A stretch of 64,000 nt of DNA, taken from Terriglobus albidus. GTDB lineage: Bacteria; Acidobacteriota; Terriglobia; Terriglobales; Acidobacteriaceae. A program made the position numbers and the translations under genes. Numbering within the stretch: the first letter of the stretch is position 1; every line of letters starts with the position of its first letter. Shown piece by piece: positions 58,550-64,000 of the stretch. The notes beneath the pieces are model-generated. The model did no database searches and was not told the DNA's origin. It saw only the letters and a list, made by a program, of their open reading frames with translations. The stretch lies in the NCBI RefSeq assembly GCF_008000815.1, contig NZ_CP042806.1, positions 3,224,001 to 3,288,000 on the forward strand, written 5' to 3'.

Positions 58550-58576
58550 GGGCCGGCACGCTGTCGGCCCTTTCCC
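58550..58576 (+). terminator. Terminator after uxaC
   Basis: GGGCCGGCA (58550-58558) pairs with TGTCGGCCC (58562-58570, one G-U pair) over a three-base loop, followed by TTTCCC. Confidence 0.65.
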
Positions 58577-58723
58577 TTCGGCCTTCCTCGCAGCAGCGTT
58601 CCGAAATGCGGCATTTCAAGTGGTTTTACCTCTTCAGTAACCGTTTTCTCCGTTCCTTAGGGAATGCAAGTTTCCTCACGATAATCATGGCGCCGCTTTT
58701 CGTTGATATGCTTGGTGTCATAA

Positions 58724-58740
58724 AATTGGTTCGACCAGTT
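58724..58740. promoter_or_regulatory. GntR/FadR-type operator-like site upstream of uxaE
   Basis: AATTGGTTCGACCAGTT is a near-palindrome with core TGGT-NNN-ACCA, the pattern typical of FadR-subfamily regulators, which include hexuronate repressors. It overlaps a TAAAAT -10-like box (58721-58726) and lies 22 bases before uxaE. The right half (ACCAGTT) is identical in the site at 62219-62234. Confidence 0.6.
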
Positions 58741-58762
58741 ACGGAAATGAGGAATTAGTTCG

Positions 58763-60025
58763 ATGAGTGATGTATTGCGGCTTCCACGGTTTTCGATCGG
58801 TACCGGCGATCGGTTCGCCCACCAGGCAAAGGCGCAGCTTCAGGCCTGCGTGAATGCAGCTAAGGCCGGTGTGGAGGTGGTGCCGGTATGGAACAAGTCG
58901 AACCGTGAGCACACCATCATTGGCAGCGAGCCTTCGCTGACGCGTGCCGCCGCCGATGCTGCTGTAAAGGCGCTGGGCTGGGATAAGCCATACTTCCTGG
59001 ACGCGGACCATATCAATTTGAAGACGATGGGACGCTTTGTCGCTCCCTGTGACTTCTTCACCATCGATGTGGCGGACGATATCGGCAAGCCCGCGGCGGC
59101 TGCCGATGTGGATGCTTTTGTGGCTCGCCATCCGGAGCTGGTAGGCACGGTGAACATTCCCGGTATTGCCGAGCCGTTCCGCACCGATGAGGCTTTTGTA
59201 CGCGGCGTTGCCAACAAGTTTCTGGGCGCCGTGCAGGAGGCGGGAAAGATCTATCGCGCCATCCTGGAGGCGAAGGGTGAGGGCAAGTTTGTTCCTGAGA
59301 TCTCGATGGACGAGACTGATCTGCCGCAGACTCCGGTGGAGCTGCTGATCATCCTGGCTGCGATTGCAGACGAGAAGGTGCCGATCCAGACGATCGCTCC
59401 GAAGTTCACCGGCCGCTTCAACAAGGGCGTGGAGTACGTGGGCGATGTCGCTCAGTTCACCCGCGAGTTTGAGGAAGACCTGGCCGCGATCGCCTTCGCT
59501 GTGAAGAACTACGGCCTGCCGGAAAACCTGAAGCTGAGCGTCCACTCCGGTTCGGACAAGTTCTCGATCTATGCCGCGATTCACAACGCTGTGACCAAGA
59601 CCGGCGCGGGCGTTCATCTCAAAACGGCCGGCACCACCTGGCTGGAAGAGGTGATCGGCCTGGCAGAGGCCGGCGGTTCGGGCCTGGCGATTGCGAAGGA
59701 AGTGTATGCCGAAGCGTTCTCGCATGCCGATGAGCTGATGGCGCCGTATGCCACCGTGATCGACATCAAGAAGGAACAGCTTCCGACGGTAGAAGAGGTC
59801 AATGGCTGGACGAGTGAGCAGTTCGTGGGTGCGCTGCGTCACGTGCAGAGCAATCCTCTGTACAACGCGAACTTCCGTCAGTTGATCCATGTCGGCTTCA
59901 AGGTCGCGGCGAAGATGGGGCCGCGTTACCTGGAGGCTCTGGAGGCGAACGAGGAGATCGTCGCCAAGAATGTGACCGAGAACCTGTGGGAGCGCCACAT
60001 CCGTCCGGTCTTCCTGGGTGAGTAA
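58763..60025 (+). CDS. uxaE: Tagaturonate epimerase family protein
   Basis: 420-residue cytoplasmic enzyme of the UxaE family, first described in Thermotoga, which epimerises D-tagaturonate to D-fructuronate at C3 and lets galacturonate join the glucuronate route. Landmarks include FSIGTGDRFAHQAKAQLQ (about 10-27), FLDADHINLKTM (about 77-88), VPEISMDETDLPQTPVELL (about 177-195), FTGRFNKGVEYVGD (about 215-228) and LSVHSGSDKFSIY (about 259-271). It complements UxaC, encoded upstream. Operator-like site and terminator flank it. Confidence 0.88.
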   Translation: MSDVLRLPRFSIGTGDRFAHQAKAQLQACVNAAKAGVEVVPVWNKSNREHTIIGSEPSLTRAAADAAVKALGWDKPYFLDADHINLKTMGRFVAPCDFFTIDVADDIGKPAAAADVDAFVARHPELVGTVNIPGIAEPFRTDEAFVRGVANKFLGAVQEAGKIYRAILEAKGEGKFVPEISMDETDLPQTPVELLIILAAIADEKVPIQTIAPKFTGRFNKGVEYVGDVAQFTREFEEDLAAIAFAVKNYGLPENLKLSVHSGSDKFSIYAAIHNAVTKTGAGVHLKTAGTTWLEEVIGLAEAGGSGLAIAKEVYAEAFSHADELMAPYATVIDIKKEQLPTVEEVNGWTSEQFVGALRHVQSNPLYNANFRQLIHVGFKVAAKMGPRYLEALEANEEIVAKNVTENLWERHIRPVFLGE

Positions 60026-60042
60026 TACTTGTAGAGGAATAC

Positions 60043-60074
60043 AAAAGCGCGGCAGAGCAGGTGCCGCGCTTTTT
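60043..60074 (+). terminator. Terminator between uxaE and the gluconokinase gene
   Basis: AAAAGCGCGGCA (60043-60054) and TGCCGCGCTTTT (60062-60073) with a seven-base loop and trailing T. It ends 14 bases before the gluconokinase start. Confidence 0.8.
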
Positions 60075-60087
60075 GTTTGAGGCGAAG

Positions 60088-60576
60088 ATGATTCTGGTTT
60101 TGATGGGAGTTTCGGGAGCAGGCAAGTCGACGGTCGGTCATACGCTGGCCGAACGGTTGAATTGCCCGTTTGCCGACGCGGATGATTTCCATCCGCCTGC
60201 GAACAAAGCGAAGATGGCGTCGGGACAGCCGCTGAATGATGAGGACCGCCAGCCTTGGCTGGAGCGGCTGAACCAGCTGATGCGTGAGTGGCACGAGAAG
60301 GGAAGCAGCGGCATCCTGGCGTGTTCCGCGCTGAAAGACAAGTACCGCGTGATCCTGAAGCAGGGAATGCCGGAGGGAACGGTGCAGTTTGTGCTGCTGG
60401 ATCTTCCGAAGGAGACGCTCACAGAACGATTGGCCGCGCGTAAACACGAGTACATGAATCCGAAGCTGCTGGACAGCCAGTTGGCTACGCTGGAACGCCC
60501 GTCTGATGCTGTTATCGTGACGAATGACAGGCCGATTGAGCAGGTTGTAGACGAGATTTTGAACAAGGTGAAGTAG
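60088..60576 (+). CDS. gntK: Gluconokinase
   Basis: 162-residue kinase making 6-phosphogluconate from D-gluconate. P-loop MGVSGAGKSTVGHTLA (about 6-21), FADADDFHPPANKAKMASG (about 30-48) and the CSALKDKYR motif (about 80-88) are typical of GntK. Start ATG 60088 follows GAGG by five bases; an upstream in-frame GTG at 60061 falls inside the terminator. It is ten bases before an SDR gene of gluconate-5-dehydrogenase type, so the pair may handle gluconate or 5-ketogluconate. Confidence 0.92.
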   Translation: MILVLMGVSGAGKSTVGHTLAERLNCPFADADDFHPPANKAKMASGQPLNDEDRQPWLERLNQLMREWHEKGSSGILACSALKDKYRVILKQGMPEGTVQFVLLDLPKETLTERLAARKHEYMNPKLLDSQLATLERPSDAVIVTNDRPIEQVVDEILNKVK

Positions 60577-60586
60577 GAGGGGAAAG

Positions 60587-61363
60587 ATGGGGCACAAGCT
60601 GTTTGATCTCACGGGCAAGACTGCCGTGGTAGTGGGAGGAACGTCGGGCATTGGCTTGGCGATGTCGCTGGGCCTGGCAGAGGCCGGCGCGGATGTGGTG
60701 GCGAGCTCGCGCCGTCAGGAGCAGGTGGATGAGGTTGCCGCGAAGATTGAGGCCCTCGGGCGGCGTTCGCTGCGTGTTCCGACGGACGTAAACGACCGTG
60801 CGACACTGCAGACCCTCGCCGACAAGACTCTGGAGACGTTCGGCAAGGTCGACATCCTGATCAACTGCGCCGGCAAGATCAAGCGTGAGCCCACTCTGAC
60901 GGTTCCCGAAGAGACATGGGACGACATCATGAGCACCAACGTGACCGGCACCCTGCGCGCCTGCCAGATCTTCGGCAAGCACATGCTGGAGCGTGGCTAT
61001 GGCCGCATCGTGAACATCGCTTCGCTGAACACCTTTGTCAGCCTCAAGGAAGTCTCTGCTTACGCGGCCAGCAAGGCTGCCGTAGGCGCGCTGACCCGCT
61101 CGCTGGCGGTGGAGTGGTCGTCCTTGGGCGTAACCGTCAATGCGATTGCTCCGGGTGTCTTCCGTACGGATCTGAATGCCAAGCTGCTCGACGAGTCTCC
61201 GCGTGGACAAGAGCTAAAGATGCGTACACCGATGGGCCGCTTCGGTAAGACCGAAGAGCTGGTCGGTGCGGCGATCTTCCTGGCGAGCGATGCTGCTTCG
61301 TTTATCACAGGCGAGATTGTGGTGGTCGACGGCGGCTTCCTGGCCAGCGGTGTGAACCAGTAA
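60587..61363 (+). CDS. SDR-family oxidoreductase, gluconate 5-dehydrogenase-like
   Basis: 258-residue NAD(P)-dependent short-chain dehydrogenase. The cofactor motif GGTSGIG (about 17-23), INCAGKIKREPTL (about 88-100), catalytic Ser in IASLNTF and YAASK (about 154-158) and the C-terminal VVDGGFLASGVNQ are all present. Closest in feel to gluconate 5-dehydrogenases or KduD-like enzymes. Adjacent gluconokinase supports a gluconate role; reduction of fructuronate, a step otherwise missing here, is another possibility. Confidence 0.8.
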   Translation: MGHKLFDLTGKTAVVVGGTSGIGLAMSLGLAEAGADVVASSRRQEQVDEVAAKIEALGRRSLRVPTDVNDRATLQTLADKTLETFGKVDILINCAGKIKREPTLTVPEETWDDIMSTNVTGTLRACQIFGKHMLERGYGRIVNIASLNTFVSLKEVSAYAASKAAVGALTRSLAVEWSSLGVTVNAIAPGVFRTDLNAKLLDESPRGQELKMRTPMGRFGKTEELVGAAIFLASDAASFITGEIVVVDGGFLASGVNQ

Positions 61364-61381
61364 GCTTTCGCGGTGAACCAG

Positions 61382-61409
61382 AAAAGGAGCGCCAGTGGCG
61401 CTCCTTTTT
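61382..61409. terminator. Bidirectional terminator between SDR gene and kduD
   Basis: AAAAGGAGCGCC (61382-61393), loop AGT, GGCGCTCC then TTTTT (61397-61409). It serves the two convergent genes. Confidence 0.88.
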
Positions 61410-61428
61410 CATTGAAAGCAATGGTTCC

Positions 61429-62187
61429 TTAGCGCGCGAGCCATCCGCCATCGACGTTCAGTACCGTGCCGGTGATGTAGTTGGCAGCGGGGCTGGAGAG
61501 GAAGACCGCGGTAGCGGCGATATCTTCCGGATCACCCCAGCGGCCGGTCGGGATACGTTCGAGGATTTGGCGATTACGGGTCTCGTCGTTACGAAGCGGC
61601 AGCGTATTGTCAGTTGCAATATAGCCTGGAGCGATCGCGTTGACCTGGATCCCGCGAGGCGCCCATTCATTCGCCAGCGCCTTGGTGAGCTGTGCCACAG
61701 CGCCTTTGCTGGCGGCGTAAGCAGGAACACGGATGCCGCCCTGGAAGGAAAGCAGCGAAGCGATGTTCACGATCTTGCCTGGAGCCTTGCGTTCGATAAG
61801 CGCACGGCCGACGAGCTGCGAGAGCTGAAAGACAGAATTCAGATTGATCTGGATGACGCGCTGCCAGTCTTCAAAGGGATAGTCGACAGCTTCGTGACGG
61901 ATAATGGTGCCGGCATTGTTGATAAGAATGTCGATGTGGCCGAACTTCGCCGTGACCTCATCGAAAAGTTGCTGGGCGCCTTCCGTCGACGAAAGATCGG
62001 CCTGAAATGCGGCAGCGTTGCCGCCGATGGAAGCGGCGGTAGCTTCTGCCGGGCGCGAGTTGCCATGGCAGGCAACCGTGGCTCCGGCTTCAGCAAGCGC
62101 CTGAGCGATGGATGCGCCGATTCCTGCGGAGGCGCCGGTGACAAGGGCTACTTTGTTGTCGAGACGAAAATGATCGAGTACTGGCAT
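61429..62187 (-). CDS. kduD: 2-dehydro-3-deoxy-D-gluconate 5-dehydrogenase
   Basis: 252-residue SDR that reduces 2,5-diketo-3-deoxygluconate to KDG in the degradation of unsaturated uronates from pectin. Cofactor motif TGASAGIG (about 17-24), NNAGTIIRHEAVDY (about 89-102), NIASLLSFQGGIRVPAYAAS (about 140-159) with catalytic Tyr and Lys, and the closing NVDGGWLAR closely follow known KduD. Divergent from the cupin-kduI-kinase operon, with a shared operator-like site between. Confidence 0.92.
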   Translation of the reverse strand: MPVLDHFRLDNKVALVTGASAGIGASIAQALAEAGATVACHGNSRPAEATAASIGGNAAAFQADLSSTEGAQQLFDEVTAKFGHIDILINNAGTIIRHEAVDYPFEDWQRVIQINLNSVFQLSQLVGRALIERKAPGKIVNIASLLSFQGGIRVPAYAASKGAVAQLTKALANEWAPRGIQVNAIAPGYIATDNTLPLRNDETRNRQILERIPTGRWGDPEDIAATAVFLSSPAANYITGTVLNVDGGWLAR

Positions 62188-62218
62188 GGGTCTGGCAATA
62201 GATTACGGGAAATCAGGC

Positions 62219-62234
62219 AATGGTAGAACCAGTT
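62219..62234. promoter_or_regulatory. GntR/FadR-type operator-like site between kduD and the kduI operon
   Basis: AATGGTAGAACCAGTT has the core TGGT-NNN-ACCA and shares 12 of 15 aligned bases with the site before uxaE. It lies 31 bases before kduD and 36 before the cupin gene, so one bound regulator could control both directions. Confidence 0.6.
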
Positions 62235-62270
62235 CTGATAAGGTGGGTGCGTAAAAAGAGGATTCCACTT

Positions 62271-62750
62271 ATGAAAATTGTGACAACCGCTGTGGCGGCA
62301 TTGCTCGTGGCGATTCCTGTGAGCGCTCAGGAGTTCGGTCCAGCGACGGTAGATCCCGCAGGAGCGCTGGCTTCGCGCGGGAAAGAGTTCCTGGCTAAGG
62401 CCAGAATCGCAGAGACCGGCGTCTACAGTGAGACGTTAAAAGACTACGGAAATCACAAGACAATGCTAGCCGCACGTGCGAAGACTGGCACGCCGGAGTA
62501 TCACGAGGAGTGGAGCGATTTCTTCGTCGTCCTCGATGGCGAATTCACCATGCTGGTCGGCGGAAAGCTGAAGGACCAGCGTCTGATCGACGGGAAACCT
62601 GGCGAGCTGAGCGGCTCTGGAATTGAGGGTGGAACGAAAATCGCACTGAAGAACGGGGACGTTTTCCACCTTCAACCGAAGACTCCGCACCAGGCCGTGC
62701 TGACTCCGGGTAAGACGCTGCTCTACTATGTCATCAAGGTGAAAGAGTAA
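62271..62750 (+). CDS. Secreted cupin-domain protein
   Basis: 159 residues from ATG at 62271, eight bases after GAGGA; the signal peptide (MKIVTTAVAALLVAIPVSAQ) predicts export. A single cupin barrel covers about 60-155: YHEEWSDFFVVLDGEFTMLV is the first motif and GDVFHLQPKTPHQAVL the second, giving potential metal ligands His and Glu. It overlaps kduI by one base (TAATG), so it is made with the uronate enzymes. A periplasmic role in sugar-acid binding or mutarotation is possible; nothing more specific can be read. Confidence 0.75.
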   Translation: MKIVTTAVAALLVAIPVSAQEFGPATVDPAGALASRGKEFLAKARIAETGVYSETLKDYGNHKTMLAARAKTGTPEYHEEWSDFFVVLDGEFTMLVGGKLKDQRLIDGKPGELSGSGIEGGTKIALKNGDVFHLQPKTPHQAVLTPGKTLLYYVIKVKE

Positions 62751-63580
62751 TGAAGCTGCTGCAGGTTGCGGATGCTGTGCGCTATGAGCGCATGACGACG
62801 GATGAGGTCCGGGAGGCATTTCTCGCGGATGAGCTGGCCATACCTGGCTCGCTGGAACTGAGATATATCGATCTGGACCGTACCGTGGTTGGATTTGCGG
62901 TTCCTACGATCAATGCGCTGGAGCTGCCGTGCCCGGCAGAGCTGCGGGCGGAGTTCTTCTGCCAGCGCCGTGAACTTGGCATCCTGAATGTCGGCGGCCC
63001 TGGCGTAGTGACGGTCGATGGCACGGAGTTTGCACTCGACAAGCTGGACTGCGTGTATGCCGGCCGTGGATCGAAGCAGGTGACGTTTGCCAGCAAGAGC
63101 TCTGATGTTCCGGCAGCCTTTTACCTGTTGAGCTATCCGGCTCATGCGGAATGGCCGACAGCGATGGTGAAGTTCGCCGATCTCAAGCCGGTGGAACTGG
63201 GCGCGCTGGAGACCTGCAATCATCGCAAGATCTACAAGGCGATTCATCTTGAAGGCATTCGCAGCTGCCAGCTTGTGATGGGCTTTACCCTGCTGGAGCC
63301 GGGCTCGAACTGGAATACGATGCCGCCGCATACGCACATGCGCCGCAGCGAGGTGTACATGTACTTCGATGTGGACGCAGGACATCGTGTGCTGCATCTG
63401 ATGGGACCGGCAACTTCAACAAAGCATCTGGTGGTCGCGAATCACGAAGTGGCGATCTCGCCCGGCTGGTCGATTCACGCCGGAGTCGGCACGAAGAGCT
63501 ACGGTTTCTGCTGGGGCATGGGCGGCGAGAACCAGCGTTATGACGATATGGATGCACTCACGATTGCGGACCTGCGATAA
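62750..63580 (+). CDS. kduI: 5-dehydro-4-deoxy-D-glucuronate isomerase
   Basis: 276-residue cupin-fold zinc isomerase converting 4-deoxy-L-threo-5-hexosulose uronate to 2,5-diketo-3-deoxygluconate, the substrate of KduD. Metal-binding motif MPPHTHMRRSEVYMYFD (about 187-203) with His-x-His and Glu is clear, as are LGILNVGGPGVVTVDG (about 76-91) and the final GENQRYDDMD. Start overlaps the stop of the cupin gene; the next gene follows with no gap. Confidence 0.95.
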   Translation: MKLLQVADAVRYERMTTDEVREAFLADELAIPGSLELRYIDLDRTVVGFAVPTINALELPCPAELRAEFFCQRRELGILNVGGPGVVTVDGTEFALDKLDCVYAGRGSKQVTFASKSSDVPAAFYLLSYPAHAEWPTAMVKFADLKPVELGALETCNHRKIYKAIHLEGIRSCQLVMGFTLLEPGSNWNTMPPHTHMRRSEVYMYFDVDAGHRVLHLMGPATSTKHLVVANHEVAISPGWSIHAGVGTKSYGFCWGMGGENQRYDDMDALTIADLR

Positions 63581-64000
63581 ATGATTGTCTCGATCAAGCC
63601 GGTGACTGAGACCGGACATGACCTGGTGTCTCTTGGCGAAGTGATGGTGCGTTTCGATCCAGGCGAGACGCGGATTGCACGGACACGCAGCTTTACCGTC
63701 TGGGAAGGCGGAGGCGAGTACAACGTCGCCCGCGGCCTGCGCCGCTGCTTCGGTATGAAGACGGCGATCGTGACGGCTTTGGTGGACAATCCTGTCGGGC
63801 GTCTGGTGGAAGACCTGATGCTGCAGGGTGGCGTCGATCTGCGGCACGTTCTCTGGTCGAAGTTCGACAGCATCGGAAGGGAATCGCGCAACGGTATCTA
63901 CTTCCTCGAACGTGGCTTCGGCCGTCGTGGGGCGGTCGGCATGATGGACCGCGGACACACTGCGATTTCGCAGGTAAAGCCCGGCGAGATCGATTGGGAT
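63581..64000 (+). CDS. PfkB-family sugar kinase, probably 2-keto-3-deoxygluconate kinase (partial)
   Basis: The first 140 codons of a PfkB kinase cut off by the window end. LVSLGEVMVRFDPGE (about 15-29) and the EGGGEYNVARGLRRCFG motif (about 42-58) fit the KdgK branch. ATG directly follows the kduI stop codon. With KduI and KduD it would complete KDG phosphorylation. The catalytic Asp motif lies beyond the window, so the assignment rests on the N-terminus and context. Confidence 0.8.
   Translation, partial: MIVSIKPVTETGHDLVSLGEVMVRFDPGETRIARTRSFTVWEGGGEYNVARGLRRCFGMKTAIVTALVDNPVGRLVEDLMLQGGVDLRHVLWSKFDSIGRESRNGIYFLERGFGRRGAVGMMDRGHTAISQVKPGEIDWD

Noticed and set aside
1-64000. tRNA, rRNA, CRISPR arrays, prophage or toxin-antitoxin pairs
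   Set aside because: I looked for them on both strands and saw no convincing case.

Overview
The window looks like chromosomal DNA from an acidobacterium of the class Terriglobia (Acidobacteriaceae-like). The pointers are two large Oar-like TonB-dependent receptors with an N-terminal carboxypeptidase-regulatory domain, a TIGR03435-family protein, a Gram-negative lipid A gene (lpxB), many glycan-degrading enzymes (GH13, GH20, GH31, GH92) and the overall base composition. No rRNA, tRNA, CRISPR array or intact insertion sequence was seen. Gene content is that of a heterotroph that harvests plant, fungal and bacterial glycans.

Layout. 1-6.7 kb: a ribokinase, sugar permease and TonB receptor transcribed leftward, divergent from a LacI regulator; two nearly identical perfect palindromes sit on the two promoters. 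7.1-11.9 kb: an FAD/Fe-S oxidoreductase, a fumarylacetoacetate-hydrolase-family enzyme and an enoyl-CoA-hydratase-family enzyme. 12.2-19.2 kb: a broken TonB-receptor start, then a leftward GlgX debranching enzyme with a GH31 protein that resembles alpha-1,4-glucan lyases, and a large c-type cytochrome. 19.9-34.9 kb: an M1-peptidase-like protein that has lost its zinc site, lpxB, an apparently circularly permuted glycerophosphodiesterase, a second TonB receptor, a PafA-like phosphatase, a GH92 mannosidase and helicase HrpB. 35.1-41.8 kb: two MFS transporters, YvcK, small cytochrome c, a beta-CASP nuclease and PhoU. 41.8-45.1 kb: sulfite reductase and siroheme synthesis genes preceded by a 16-residue reading frame with six cysteine codons and a terminator hairpin, which looks like a cysteine attenuator. 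45.0-57.0 kb: an amino-sugar / peptidoglycan-recycling neighbourhood (serine hydrolase-NamZ fusion, SSS symporter, BadF-type kinase, NagA, GH20 hexosaminidase, porin, SIS isomerase). 57.1-64.0 kb: a hexuronate/pectin-product cluster (UxaC, UxaE, gluconokinase, SDR, KduD, cupin, KduI, start of a KDG kinase) with two shared GntR/FadR-type operator-like sites.

Four copies of a TA-flanked palindromic repeat (two about 117 bp, two about 33 bp) are scattered through the window, and three of them overlap the stop codon of the gene they follow. Other intergenic spaces hold nested hairpins. The strongest candidates for undescribed biology are the polycysteine leader, the stop-codon-associated repeats, the permuted phosphodiesterase, the dead M1 peptidase and the glucan-lyase/GlgX pair. 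All functions are read from sequence by eye; no database search was possible.
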